NCBI GenBank assembly: GCA_003988855.1 | Contig: QYAI01000004.1 | Span: forward strand, 372,001 to 436,000 | Source of the DNA: Arachnopeziza araneosa | Taxonomy: Eukaryota; Ascomycota; Leotiomycetes; Helotiales; Arachnopezizaceae | Length of the DNA stretch: 64,000 bases | Direction: 5' to 3' | Shown here: one piece after another, positions 47,351 through 59,308 of the stretch | Layout of the letters: every line of letters begins with the position of its first letter | How positions within the stretch are numbered: the stretch's first letter is position 1 | The notes under the pieces: model-generated | Seen by the model: the letters and a program-made list of their open reading frames with translations, nothing else | Told to the model about the DNA's origin: nothing | Database searches by the model: none | Program-made: the position numbers and the translations under genes

Positions 47351-50117
47351 ATGGATAATACATTGTCTCCTCCACCCATCCCGAGTCGCATAAGACAGCA
47401 ACATACGCGGCGGAAGTCGATCCAAGGTCCCTCTACACCTTCTTCCAACCGCGTGCAGGTGCAGCCAGCCTCACCCGAAGTCATCTCGTCCTTAATTACA
47501 TCACTCTCTATAATATCGTCTCCTGCAAATGAGCTCTTCGAACATCCTTCGGGAGTCCAGTCTACACCAGCCTCACCAAAGCCAACATTTAGTTCCCTTG
47601 CAAGCTTCAACCAGCGCAATGCAGTGCGAGCATCCGGTGGTAGCTTTGGAATAGATTACGGTGCATATGACACCCCATCTCTCCGACAGCTGGTTGAAGA
47701 AGAGTCCCTAGATGAGCTTGCCGCTACTCCGCCAGTGATACGTACCTCGAAACCTCCCTCTGGCTTCTCTCCTTTGACCGCACCAAAGTCTCCGAAATCG
47801 CCACGCGACTCTCCCCTCAAGACATTCCTCCGAGGCAGTTCGCGGCCATCTTCATCAAAAGGCTCTGATATGGACGATGCGAGCAGTATAGGAAACCTAT
47901 CAATCGAACCAGGAAGAGCACCATCTCCAGATCTACGAAGACGATCATCGGGTGATAGTTGGGGCAAGAAGCAAGGACGACATGCAAAGGGCTTGATGTA
48001 TATGACTTCCAAAGAACAGCTCCGAGAAAAGGAACAAGAAAAGAAGAGGGCCAGCGCGGGCACGGTAGCGGCGACATCGAATGGCCTTGGCCTTGACAGG
48101 ATGCTCTTTCCCAAAATTGATTCAGATTCATTCATGGCAGAAACCCCAATTGGAGAGGAAGTTGAAGAAGGAACTCCGTCCAAGCTTACAGACGCAAAGG
48201 CACACCAAGACACACCTCTAAGTCCCAGTTTACAGAGCGGTATTGGTGTTGGAAGATTCATTCCTGCCAGGGATTCTTCTCTACGCAAGTCAAGTTCTTC
48301 ATCCAAAAAACGATCATCGGATAGATCAAGTCGACATAACAGCAAACAGAAAGCCAAGGCAGATAGTGATGATATTATCATGGAGGCTGATGAGCAGAGC
48401 GTAGATCGCAGGCGGAACAAGAGTGCTCACAAAGCCTCGTCCAGCGACACAACATCAAAGTTGATGGAGAATCTTCAAATGCCATTGGAAAACAAGCCAG
48501 GAGCGTCAAGTAGTAAAAAGTCCAGTGATGACCATCTTGGGGTAGAGTTTTCTGAAGAAGATGAGGGTGCTCCTTCTCCGGCTGTGGCACAACGAAAGGC
48601 GCGACAGGTCCTTGAGAGTGGTAGTCGATCAGCAACTCAAAAACGAAAGTCAGGCAAGAACACCCCAGAACCTGTTGAGCCTCTTCAACCGAAAAGGAAT
48701 GGATCAAGGCTCAAGCGCTTATCCGCTCCCCTCAGTCCCAAGGCCGAGAGCTCGCATAGTGGGTCGAACCCGCTTTCTCGTGTTGCTTCTCCAGAACCCA
48801 AGCGGTCATCTCAAATTCATATCGATGAGCGAGCAAACAGCTTGGACTCGATAGACGAGGCCGTAGAAGCCTACTTGTGTTCTCCTCGATTATCCCAAAA
48901 GATCAAACATCCCCAAACCGGTCGGACGATATCCTTCTCTGAAGTTGGTGACTCCGAGGGCTTTGCAGTATTCTGCTGCGTTGGGATGGGCCTGACGAGA
49001 TATATCACGGCATTTTATGATGAGCTGGCACTAACACTGAAACTTCGTTTAATCACCCCAGATCGCCCGGGCGTTGGAGACAGTGAGCCGCATACTGATG
49101 GGACAGCTACCCCTCTCAGTTGGCCAGGTATGTTGGCTGTTAGAATTCCTACCTCACTACTAACATCGCCTAGATGACGTCTACGCAATATGCCAAGCAT
49201 TAAAAATCACCAAGTTCTCGATCCTCGCTCATTCGGCCGGTGCAATCTATGCACTGGCAACAGCTCTTCGCATGCCACAGCATATTCGTGGTCGAATTCA
49301 TCTCCTTGCGCCTTGGATTCCTCCTTCACAGATGAACGTGTTTGGTGGCCAAGTAGCTATGCCCCCAACAAATTCTCTTCCCACTTCACAACGCATACTC
49401 CGGGCATTACCCACTCCTATTTTGAAGGCTGCAAATTCGAGTTTCATGAGTGCTACGAGTAGCTCGATCACCAGCAGTCTTCCTAAACAACGACGGGTCA
49501 AGCGCAGGTCAACTGGACGCGATACTCCTGCAACTGGACGGACTACTGTCACGCCTGGTCTGGATAAGGAGAATCATGGAAGAAACTCTTCAGTCTATCC
49601 AGACCCATCCGACCCAGCCAATGCAGAACGAGTTCTGAAAGACTCGGAACTAAACCACGAAGATGCAATTCTTGCTGCCGCAGCAAATTCTATTGCAGAT
49701 AAAGAAAGACAGATGACTTATGACTCGAGGCTTACACATGCCATTTGGGACTTGGCTACGCAAGGTGCTAACCCAGCTGTGGATTTGCTAGTTTGCCTCG
49801 AACGACGACATACAATTGGTTTCAGATATGTTGATATTACTAGAGCTGTGGTGATTCACCATGGCAGCAAGGACACCCGAGTCCCTGTTGAAAATGTTAG
49901 ATGGCTGGGAAAAACTATGAAAAGATGCGAAGTTAGAGTCTTGGAGGGTGAAGGCCACGGCCTGATGGCCTCGGCTACTGTAATGGGTGGAATACTAATG
50001 GAAATCGCGAGGGAATGGGAAGATTGGCATAAAGTGACCGGTTCTACCAGCGGGAGCAGGAACGAGGCAGCGCGCAGAGTGCTAAGAGAAGTGGCTAGTG
50101 TTGGAGCCTTCAGATGA
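47351..50117 (+). CDS. Alpha/beta-hydrolase fold protein with long disordered N-terminal region
   Basis: Exons 47351-49127 and 49174-50117 (46-nt intron) give 906 aa. Residues 1-~500 are Ser/Lys/Pro-rich and probably disordered (SSSSKKRSSDRSSRHNSKQK). The hydrolase domain starts near residue 510 (HPQTGRTISFSEVGD, then CCVGMGLTRY where many hydrolases have the HG oxyanion motif, and LRLITPDRPGVGDSE). The nucleophile is Ser613 in AHSAGA, the acid Asp826 in HGSKDTRVP and the base His854 in EGEGHGLM, so the triad looks intact. A ~130-residue insertion with basic, disordered sequence (KQRRVKRRSTGRDTP) separates Ser and Asp. Substrate unknown. The intron lies just before the nucleophile region; removing it gives SWPDDVYAICQALKI. 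Confidence 0.88.
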
Positions 50118-50470
50118 TAAAAAGAGAGATGGTAGCGTGAGAGTTTTGGAGTCGGGATGTTAATTTGCTCTAGCGATGTAATTCTATTTGATGCAGGACC
50201 TAGCGTATCAGTACGGTGTACTGTTTTATGAGTTTAAGAAATTAATGTTAATTGATTTTGATCAACCTCCTGTTCCTAAAGTGTGTCGCGGTAGACGTCT
50301 TGTTACGAATTAGGTATATCATAGCCAGTGCTTCTCAAAGATGTATCTCCGCATGCCGACCGGCGCGGGATCCTAATTTGGCGTTGCCACTACATTATCT
50401 CCTGAACGGAAAGACCGCACAGCCTCCTCCTTTTGGAGCAATCCCGGCGGAAATAAGAGAAAGTTGATAC

Positions 50471-50529
50471 ACTGTACTGGACTGTACTGGACTGTACTGG
50501 ACTGTACTGGACTGTACTGGACTGTACTG
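50471..50529. repeat. Tandem array of 10-nt unit ACTGTACTGG
   Basis: Five perfect copies at 50471-50520 plus a nearly complete sixth. The unit includes CTGTAC; the array is about 630 nt upstream of the glutaredoxin start. Confidence 0.92.
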
Positions 50530-50848
50530 TAGGGAGACCCTGAGATTAGATCCGTCGGGACCCCTGAAGGTTTAAGGATGCATTACAGTACAGGACAGTA
50601 GCGGGAAGCTGAGGCTATTGATTCCCACAGCCCTTAACCGTATCCGATCAAATTTCACGGGGGGAATGCCTACTTTCGGCGGCTCTGCCGTCCTTAGCCG
50701 CAGAACGCATCAAGCGCGCGCGGTGTTGGAGTTCCTTGTACTCCGTACTCCACACTTTGCCTCTGCGTCGCTCTCCTGCAATTCCGAGGGGACACGGGTC
50801 TTTCAAAAATCTGATATCTGAACCTGTACCTGTACGATCGCTGCTGCC

Positions 50849-50868
50849 GGTACTGTACATACAGTACC
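50849..50868. promoter_or_regulatory. 20-nt palindrome GGTACTGTA-CA-TACAGTACC
   Basis: Perfect 9-nt arms around a 2-nt spacer, 288 nt upstream of the glutaredoxin ATG, with the same CTGTA core as the nearby tandem array. The symmetry would suit a dimeric DNA-binding protein; no known factor is assigned. Confidence 0.45.
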
Positions 50869-51155
50869 AACTGGTAACCTCCTTCCTTACCTTCGTCCAG
50901 CATCGGAGACGCCTTCCCGCCTGGCACGCGTCAACTTGGATCCATCTCGGGCGTCTCTTTCCTTATCTGGGACGGACAATAAAGATTATAAGATTTGCAT
51001 ACTCGATTAGGAGGGTGTCATAAATGCCCTCTTACCGTTCATCAAGTAAGATTTCCCGCCCTATATCTCAATGATTACAAACTCTTGTTGTAAGCATATA
51101 GACTAACCTCCCACCAGCGATCCAAACCACCCCCTTCTTCACTCGCACCACCAGG

Positions 51156-52002
51156 ATGCCTTCCCAGCGCCGAGTCCGACTCTTCGGCATCCTCGTCCTC
51201 CTCTTTGTCGTCACCATCCTCTTCTACACAGCCTCTGTCCGTTCGAGCCGCTCCCCGGATCATCGAACCGTCGGCGACTTATACTCCACAACAAAGAGCG
51301 CATTGGAAAAAGGAGCAGGCGATGGCAGCGTCGGCGCAGGAAAGAGTAAGGAGGATGGAGAGATCACGCAGCAGATGTCGCAGCGATTGAAGGAGGCTGC
51401 TCAGGTTGCAAAGAACAACGCGAATGCAAAGGCGCCGAAACCTGATCCGCCGTCGTCTGTAGTTGGAAAGGGAAGCGCGGCCGAGGGAGCGAGAGAGGAG
51501 AAGAGTGTTGCCGGAAGGAAGAAATACACGACTGGGGGAGAGGAACAGGTGCCGGTGAAGGAAGAGACACAAGAGGAGCATGAAGTGGAAGTGGAACTGA
51601 ACCGGATTTTGAAGAAATCACCAAGTAAGTTTGGTGCAGTAGAGAGAGGAAGAGGAACTAACATGAGCAGTCATAATCTTCTCGAAGACTCACTGCCCGT
51701 ATTCGAAACGCGCGAAGGAAATTTTGCTCAAGAAATACATCATTGAGCCCGAGCCTTTCGTGGTAGAATTAGATGAGCACGAGATAGGTTCTCGGCTACA
51801 GGATAAGCTGGAAGAACTTACCGGAAGACGGACTGTACCCAACGTGCTTATAAATGCCATCAGCATAGGGGGCGGTGATGATGTGGCTGCGTTAGATGAG
51901 AATAAGCAGTTGATTGATAAAATCAAAGAATTAGGCGGGAAGAAGATGAAGGACGTAAGGGAGAGACCAGTTGAACCCGAGGATTCGCATGGCTTGAGAT
52001 AG
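51156..52002 (+). CDS. Membrane-anchored monothiol glutaredoxin (Grx6/Grx7 type)
   Basis: Exons 51156-51624 and 51671-52002 (46-nt intron), 266 aa. A basic start (MPSQRRVRLFG) and one hydrophobic helix (ILVLLFVVTILFYTA, residues ~12-26) indicate a type II signal anchor. A disordered, Lys/Glu-rich linker runs to about residue 145. The glutaredoxin domain begins at ELNRILKKSP; the active site is CPYS with Cys165, a single-cysteine site as in yeast Grx7. Further glutaredoxin marks are RTVPNVLIN (cis-Pro loop) and SIGGGDDVAALDE (glutathione-binding GG-D). In yeast these proteins act in the ER/Golgi in thiol homeostasis. The intron lies just before the active site; removing it restores SPIIIFSKTHCPYS. 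Confidence 0.93.
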
Positions 52003-52878
52003 AGAGCTGTTTATTTTGGACGGGGAATGGAAGAGCTGGAAAATAATCCACAGAGGCGTGGGAGATACTGATAGGCATTTACGGGCGTTGGGGAACTCGA
52101 TCTTTGCATTGCGAAGGCGTTCGGATGAAGTCATGGACTGAAATACCACTGTATTATTTGAGGATCAAAGGACGTTTATCAGTCAGTAATGGAGAATATT
52201 TCGAAATCAGTCGACGACGGAGCTCGCAATGACAACTGAAGCAATCAGAAACACAATTCCAGAGATGATTTCTTCTTCGGCTTTTGATGGTAGGGCTCGA
52301 AAATCCATCCGGTCCATGCCACACGGCAAACAGAGCCGCATTGTAGTACAAGGTTCTCCGACTATGATTACTATAAATAATATACGCTTTTTACTATTGA
52401 CATTCCATACTCTCCCATAATATTTCGGCATCTTCTTTCTGTAAGTATCAACCCGAGCAACTCGGCATGGAAACAAACAGCGAGATGCGCTGGCTGATGG
52501 TTGGTCCCGAGCTTGCTCTCCCACCCCAAGCTCAAAGTCTCAACGTCATCGTCGGATCTCACCAGCCCAACCTCGAATCAGTCACAACACACGCACATCA
52601 AGATCTCTTTTCACCGGGATCGAGGATCAGCGCATCCAGATTGGTCCAGGGTCGCGATCGAAAAATGTCCGGAGTCCGGAGTCCGAAGGGCGAAGATGGG
52701 AGCTTTATATGACGATGTGATTGATGTTAAGACCGTAGGTTCCGTTGTTGTGAATCCATTCTGCTGTTTATAAACCAATTCTGCTGTATATAAAGACGTT
52801 CTGTCGTCTGAAGTTCGTATTCCCTGTTATATTCTCCTTGCCTTGTGTTCACTGTAGAGATTTCTACAGCACCCAAAG
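52003..52878. other. Intergenic spacer
   Basis: 3' end of the glutaredoxin gene and promoter of the drug transporter. A direct repeat of AAACCAATTCTGCTGT-like sequence (CCATTCTGCTGTTTATAAA then CCAATTCTGCTGTATATAAA) at about 52757-52795 places two TATA-like TATAAA boxes ~90-110 nt before the next start codon. ORFs here have no recognisable content. Confidence 0.5.
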
Positions 52879-54688
52879 ATGAAGGGACTTATTCGTGACA
52901 CGGTTTTTGGGCACTTCCTCCGCCTCGTGACGAAGGGGAAAGTCCTTCCTTTTGCAGAGGAGGCGGATGCGTCGTTGTGGGAACGATACGTGGATCGTGA
53001 AAAGAGTGCGAGGATGGCCCATCATGGGCATACTGGGGAGGAAGAGGAGAAAGAACAGAGGCCTGCCGGAGACAACAGCCCTTACCGCCATAGTTCGGAT
53101 ACTCGGGTTGGAAGCGACAGTGAAAGAACTCGAAACGAAGCGAGTGGAGTATTTGTTGATCCTGAGAAGGGTAAAGATGTCACTATCGTCGGATGGTTTT
53201 CAGATGATGATCCTGAGGTATGTCGTGAGGCTCTGGCCCTGATTTCTTGCTAATGGCATTGGACATAGAATCCCCGAAATTGGTCGAGGCCGAAGAAATA
53301 TCTGGTGACGTTCTTGATTTGTCTTTTAACGTTCTCTGTGTATATTGGATCGGCCATCTACACCGCTGGAACCGAGGAGATTGTGGAGGTTTTTGGGGTA
53401 GGTCAAGTTGCGGCGACACTCGGTCTGACATTATTTGTTGCTGGTTATGGATTGGGTCCGATGATTGTAAGTTTCTACGAAGGAATCGATGATAGGAAAC
53501 TGACGAGGATTACAGTGGGCTCCCATGTCTGAGATCCCTCAGATAGGACGAAACCCAGTATATATCGGTACCCTCGTCGTATTTGTTTTCTTCCAATTCG
53601 CTGTGATATACGCCAAAAACTTTGGCATGCTGTTAGCGTTTCGATTCTTGACCGGATTCTTTGGCTCGCCAGTTCTAGCTACAGGAGGCGCATCACTGGG
53701 AGATCTTTACAGACCATCAAAGAGGGCGTATGCCATCGGGATCTGGGGAGCGGCAGCTATCTGCGGCCCAGTTTTGGGACCATTGGTTGGTGGATTTGCT
53801 GCTCAGCATAAAGGTTGGCAATGGCCCATATGGGAACTCCTGTGGCTCTCAAGTTTCTGCCTCGTCACTTTGATATTCCTTTTGCCAGAGACAAGTTCCG
53901 CAAACATCCTCTATCGTCGTAGCCGCCGTCTTCGAAAGCTTACTGGAAGGCACAATCTGAAATGCGAGCCTGAACTTCAAGGAGAGTCTATGACCGGCAA
54001 AGACATAGTCATGATGATCATAGTCCGACCATTTTCTCTCACTTTCACGGAGCCCATACTATTTGCGTTGAACTTGTACATTGCTCTCATCTACGGTCTC
54101 CTCTACGTCTGGTTCGAATCATTCGCTATCGTCTTCGGGGAGATTTATGGCTTCAACTTAGGCGAGGAAGGATTATCGTTCCTTGGAATTTTGTGCGGAG
54201 CTTTTGTTGTCATTCCGTTTTTCTTCCTCTACCTGTACAAGATTCAAGAGCCACAATTTAATGAAAACGGAGAGATCAAGCCCGAGAAACGATTACCGCC
54301 TGCTTTTGTCGGTGCCTTCTGTATTCCGATTTGTTTATTTTGGTTCGGTTGGACGAGTCGGCCTTCCGTGCACTGGATTGTCCCGATTATCGGCTCGAGC
54401 TTCTTCACAATTGGGGCTTTCCTGTTATTCAACTCAGTCCTCAATTACTTGGGAGATGCTTATCCTGAGTATGCGGCATCGGTTTATGCTGGGAACGATT
54501 TCATGAGATCGAGCTTTGGTGCAGGTTTTCCTCTGTTTGCGGCTGCCATGTACAATAATCTTGGAGTAGGATGGGCCAGCTCGACATTAGGATTTATTTC
54601 GATTGCATTCATACCAATCCCGTTCGCTCTGTACTTTTATGGAGAGAGGATCCGAAAGGCTAGCAAGAGAGCGAGGCATGACTTGTAA
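52879..54688 (+). CDS. MFS multidrug transporter (DHA1 family, 12 TM)
   Basis: Exons 52879-53217, 53269-53466 and 53516-54688 (51-nt and 49-nt introns), 569 aa. A hydrophilic N-terminus of ~115 residues ends in NPRNWSRPKKYLV, the usual entry to TM1 of fungal DHA1 proteins. The first half has the motif A region APMSEIPQIGRNPVYIGT and GASLGDLYRPSKRAYAIG, followed by GPVLGPLVGGFAAQ (motif C, the antiporter signature). A cytoplasmic loop (LYRRSRRLRKLTGRHNLK) separates the halves. The relatives are drug:H+ antiporters such as fluconazole/benomyl resistance (Flr1/Mdr1-like) and polyamine exporters; substrate unknown. It has no adjacent biosynthetic gene, so it is more likely general detoxification than part of a metabolite cluster. 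Confidence 0.92.
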
Positions 54689-55201
54689 AGCCGAGGAGGT
54701 TTTAAATGTTGTGGCGTTCTTTAAGGTGGTTGAAATGAGTAACTTGATGTAAATATAGAATAAGATGGTGATTTTAGACTAGAGTTTCGCGATCAGGTTC
54801 TGGCCTGAGAAATATATAGTAATACGTTTTGAAAATTCTTCAAGACCTCGGTCATAAAATCGCCAAGCACTCACTTCGCTGGAATCGCGGGGAGATTGTT
54901 TAAGTGGGTCAACCTTGATGTCTTCAATGAGACCAACCTGCCTCGTACCTTCTTAATCAGATAGAATAATTTACTTCTCCCATCGCAATTCACTCATGAA
55001 TACCTTGATGGGGCAGATGACTCATTGGCTCTTCTTAATTCATACAGCCACGTTTTTTCTCTGAATTAACAAATTCTTATCACCATCATTGCATAGATAT
55101 TTTTACATTCTCAAAACAAGCATATCTCGCTCTTACTATCAATATTGTGGAATTATTGCAGGTTGTATTTTTCTATCAATCACCAACAGCACAATACAAG
55201 G
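54689..55201. other. Intergenic spacer
   Basis: AT-rich spacer with 3' end of the drug transporter and promoter of the F-box-like gene. Nothing else is evident. Confidence 0.5.
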
Positions 55202-56332
55202 ATGGCTTACTCCTTCAACCTCTTGCGCAGTAATACTGGTGTAGAATTACCCCCTGAGATATGTCTCCGAGTCGCCGAAGTTTTGATTGATTCTGAACCA
55301 ACAACTGCTTGTTCTCTTTTGCTACTTTCCAAGGTAGCCTTTTCTGTTCCACAGTCTGTTTCTGGTGCTGATATCGACACAGTCATTCAATGGCTTGCTG
55401 AAGCATTGCGAGAGATCCATCACAAAAATTGTTAGCGAAAATAGCTCTGGGTTCGAATATGTCAACGCCTCTCAGCCGAATTTGCTCTCGCATCATCTCC
55501 TACCAAGAAATCTTCTGGTCACAAGGCAAACATATCCATGGTTGTTGGAGCTGCGATGTCGTAGAAACACGGTTGAGTTTCTAATCAATCACGAGCTTAC
55601 CGAAATGAATGACTTGACAGAAAGTGAGGTGAAATCTTGAAATTTTTTATAACTATGAGCTCATCATTTGCAGGCTGGCCTATCCTCGATGTACCAAAGT
55701 CAGAACTGCAACAGCGTCGGCTCACATTCAAGCAAGAATCGTTTCTCCTGCTTTATAGACTAGCAGACTGTACAGCGAGTTGCAAGAAGAGTAGAGATAT
55801 ACGAGCTGAACAATCAGATTTCCTAGAAAGTTTAACTTCGACACAATTGGCAATTCTTGGTGTCATGGTTGAAGTTATGGGCCAAAACTACTTCACTATA
55901 ACGAAGAGAATGATCGCCGACCCTGGCTTGCGGCGAAGCTTGCATCCAGCATTTCCCCCAGCCTCAGCAGCACGGACTGATTTTTCCTCGTCAGTTCCTG
56001 TCACAGATTTGATGAATGATAATTGGATACGCGAGCGCATGTGCATTTTCGAGGACCTCATTCAACGTTTCGGACCATATTTCGCCTGGGCATATCTAGA
56101 AGGCTCTTCGGAGAGTGTAAAAAGGCCAGATATCTGGGCGCGCACCATGATCCAGGAAGGGTTGGATGACATGAATGGCTTTGAGCTTGGTTATACCATG
56201 GCATATGCCAGCCTACAGAGCGTAGTGTGGAAAGTTTTGTGCAAGAAGGAAAGATGCGACCTTCAAGATAGTTGGGATACCGCGAAGGATTTGGTGGAGA
56301 CAGAAATGGCCGGGTACGAGATTGAAGAGTAG
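55202..56332 (+). CDS. F-box-like protein of unknown function
   Basis: Exons 55202-55333, 55383-55623 and 55674-56332 (49-nt and 50-nt introns), 343 aa. The N-terminus after splicing contains LPPEICLRVAEVLIDSEPTT and ACSLLLLSKSFNGLLKHCE, matching the F-box-like start of many fungal proteins (LPxE...L, leucine spacing, LSK). The remainder has no repeats such as WD40 or LRR; it is mostly helical in look, with Trp and Tyr scattered (RFGPYFAWAYLEGSSE). Intron 2 uses GTGAGG as donor because it alone gives the right phase (TESWPILDVPKSE). If a true F-box, it would link a target to an SCF ubiquitin ligase; without a recognised target-binding domain this stays an inference. Lineage-specific F-box-like families are common in fungi. 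Confidence 0.75.
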
Positions 56333-57058
56333 CGGAGGATGTTGCGGTAAATGATCAGCGAGAAGCAGATGATGAGAGCAAAGAAAGTAGTAGTAGCACG
56401 TGTGCCATTAAACTCTAGCGTAGAATTAATATTTCAGAACAACATGAAGAAGAAGGAAGTGAAGGATTATGTCAGAAAGAGAAAAAATAAGAGCTGTATG
56501 ATAGTCGCTTTTGCAAATAGGTTGAGGGACAGAGCGGAATCACTTGACTCTATCATCTCTGAGCCACAGGAAGCCTAGCCCATGATGCTATGTTAGATGC
56601 TGTGTAGTCGTAGAAATAGGACGAAAAGAGTGGCGTTTCTTGATCTCGAAGCGTCCAAATGGGAGGCAAGAGTTCGTTGACTCGAGGTTAAAAGTTTCCC
56701 AGGCCAAATGCAGCCCTCGCTGCGGAAAATCTCCAAGTCCCGACGCGAGGCGAACTGGCTCTAGTCTTGATAGAGTTAGACTCAAAAAATGGTAGCAGTC
56801 GCGAAATGGAAAGAGACGCGGTACAGTTGAAGAGAGGAAGTAAATCACCAAGAAAGTACAGTCGTCTCTGAGCTGCCACACAACATCACTGCTGTGCGCA
56901 GACCAGCGAGTAATGACCAGGCAGCCCTCGTCTTGCAACAATCCCAGTTTCTGAACATTGCGCTCGAGAAAACGACGGCCGCGCATCTTGTCTTCCTTTG
57001 AAGGAGAACTCTCATCGAAACATCCATTGGCGGACATGCTCTGAGGTTGGCCTTCAAG
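56333..57058. other. Intergenic spacer
   Basis: 3' end of the F-box-like gene and promoter of Sfh1. A 75-codon ORF (56351-56578) and antisense ORFs at 56588-57090 show no recognisable content and overlap the Sfh1 start region. Confidence 0.5.
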
Positions 57059-58890
57059 ATGGTTATTGAAAGCCCTCCACAATCATTCATCTCGAGCTAT
57101 GCCCCGCGATTGCGCACTTACGCAAATGCGCTGCTCACACCTGTCATTCAACCTCCAACCCTCGCTGCGCCGTCAGCAAGAACCACGAAACGAGGAACGA
57201 CTGCAATCAACTATGCAGAAGACGGTTATGATGATTACGACGATGACGATGATGACAGCAGGAGACGACCGACCGGTCTGAGGAGTATCAGAAGAGAAGA
57301 TCTAAACCAAGGGAAACTGGACCCGTCCGACAAGGTGGGAAAAGAGTCGAGCGGTCCAGTGGAGTTGCAAGGCATATGGAGAGATTGGATGGGCAAAGCT
57401 AGAGCTACGAAGCCGGACATGCAGAACTTCGCGCAAGCTGCACTGCCGCTCAATCTGATCCCCATCCGAATTGACCTCGACCTTCCCTCGTTTACTCCTC
57501 CACCACCCCTACCTTTACCTCAAGGTCCTACCTATACTAAGATCGACAGTTCACTCCCAGTATACAGGCTCCAAGAAACGACTGTTCCATATCGGTTGAA
57601 AGATTTCTTCCTCTGGAATCTCCATGAGACCTTGACCACGACGGATCAATTTGCGCAAGCTATGGTACAGGATCTCGATCTTCCCAACCGTGCTCTATTA
57701 GCAAATGAGATCAGTAAACAGATCCGAACTCAGTTGGAAGAGTATGCTGGTTTGGCTCTCCATCCACTTTTTCATTCCGAACAGGTCCAAACGTCAAATG
57801 GTGTTGTCACGGCTATCAAGCCTGGCACAATATCCCGAGATGCATCAGCGACACCGGCAGCTAGTGGATTTGGAACCCCTTTGATCAATGGTGGCAATCA
57901 CACGAATGGGTCTGGAACCCCACTAAGGCAGGACGCCGCGACCATCAAAGACGATGTTACAGTTTCAACAACTGCCATTCCTCCAGAGTCCGATGACTTC
58001 AATCCTGATGATCTATATAGATTTGTAATCACTTTAAACGTCAACCTTTCAAACCATCTATACACAGACAAGTTTGAGTGGTCCCTTCTTCACCCACCTG
58101 GAACGGCTGAAATATTTGCAAAGCAAACCTGTGCTGACCTCGGTCTGCCCGGAGAGTGGGTTCCTGCGATTACTCACGCCATCTATGAAGCTGTTCTTCG
58201 CAAGAGGAAAGAATTCATTGAAAACGGAGGAGTAGTCGGCGGAGAGGTTGTAAATGATGCTGCCCACGGAGCCGAGGGCGGTTGGAGGTATGATAATGAA
58301 CATCTGGCAGATGAGTGGGAACCAAAGGTCGAACAACTCTCCAAGGAGGAGATTGAAAAGAGAGAAGGAGATAGGGAGAGGCAGATCAGAAGATTGAGGC
58401 GCGAGACTGCTAGATTCTCGTCAGTTACCGGCATGATGGGAGGAATTCCACGAGCTGCTGAACCTGTTAAAGGTGGTTACTTCGACGAGCCAACTGACGC
58501 AGAGAGGATGGGCAGAGGGGAGCGTAATAAGAAAAAGAAACGGTTTAGAAGTTTGAGCCCGCTTGGTAGGTCCGGAACTCCTGGTGGACGAGGTACACCC
58601 GATGTTGGTGGTATCGCTGCGTATGGCGGAGGCGATTCTTCTCTCACTGATTACGAACGTAATGAATGGAGATGTAACCACTGTAAGATATGGGGCACTT
58701 CTGTTTGGGGTGTTCGAAATGGACCAACAAAACCAAGAGTAAGTGTAGGCCTTGAAATTTACTTTCCTGATCTAACAGTCAACAGGAACTGTGCAGTAAC
58801 TGCGGCTTCCTCAGGGAAAGAGAAGGCCAACTTCCTCAATGGTCAAAAGACTTGCACAAGGGCGACCAACGGCCTAGTGATTATCGATGA
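57059..58890 (+). CDS. sfh1: SNF5/SMARCB1-family chromatin remodelling subunit (RSC subunit Sfh1)
   Basis: Exons 57059-58738 and 58786-58890 (47-nt intron) give 594 aa. The N-terminus QSFISSYAPRLRTYANALL and the INYAEDGYDDYDDDDDD acidic patch resemble Sfh1 rather than the longer Snf5. The SNF5 domain has its two repeats: VYRLQETTVPYRLKDFFLWN...QFAQAMVQDLDLP, and YTDKFEWSLLHPPGTAEIF...CADLGLPGEWVPAI. Near the C-terminus is a GATA-type zinc finger, CNHCKIWGTSVWG through ELCSNCGFL (C-x2-C and C-x2-C), split by the intron. Reading through the intron would lose the second pair. Sfh1 is a core nuclear subunit of the RSC ATP-dependent remodeller. Start: ATG 57059 (MVIESPPQ). Confidence 0.92.
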
Positions 58891-59308
58891 AAATTTGGTG
58901 TGATATAATTGGACTGTGAACGGGATTTGTATGGAGTATCTGGAGTTGGAGATGGAACATATCACGTCATCGTGCGTGATCTACCTATGATCTTCGCGTT
59001 GCGAGATGGTGGAAATAGAATCATCGAGCATATGTAAGATAGCAAAATTCCATAATACCTCTGACTTGCAACTTCAGACTTTGAGCGATGGGCTATTATC
59101 ACAACAACTTTGGAGAAGGATTGTAAATTACCGCTTTTAATTTACACCCAGAAGATATCCATCAGCAGGAACCATTCTCATATTAGTCTTCTAGTTCACT
59201 GTACCTAATTGCTGGTACAACCAGGTTCCTAACAGATCCGCAATGCGATCAGTCAGAGATCCTCCACCAAGTACGATCCCGCAAGAGTTACACAACTTAA
59301 GAAAGTTC
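58891..59308. other. Intergenic spacer between convergent genes
   Basis: AT-rich spacer holding the 3' ends of Sfh1 (+) and the acidic unknown protein (-). Nothing else is evident. Confidence 0.5.

Larger units (their letters stand above)
50118..51155. other. Intergenic region with CTGTAC-core repeats
   Basis: Contains a 10-nt tandem array (50471-50529), a related GTACAG copy near 50587 and a 20-nt palindrome (50849-50868), all sharing CTGTAC/GTACAG, and is otherwise without genes. It is the promoter region of the glutaredoxin gene. Short overlapping ORFs at 50618-51023 show no recognisable content. Confidence 0.55.

Noticed and set aside
47656..48420. 254-codon minus-strand frame inside the alpha/beta-hydrolase gene
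   Set aside because: Antisense shadow of the serine-rich disordered region (Ser codons read as Arg/Gly/Leu); the plus strand has a clear gene.
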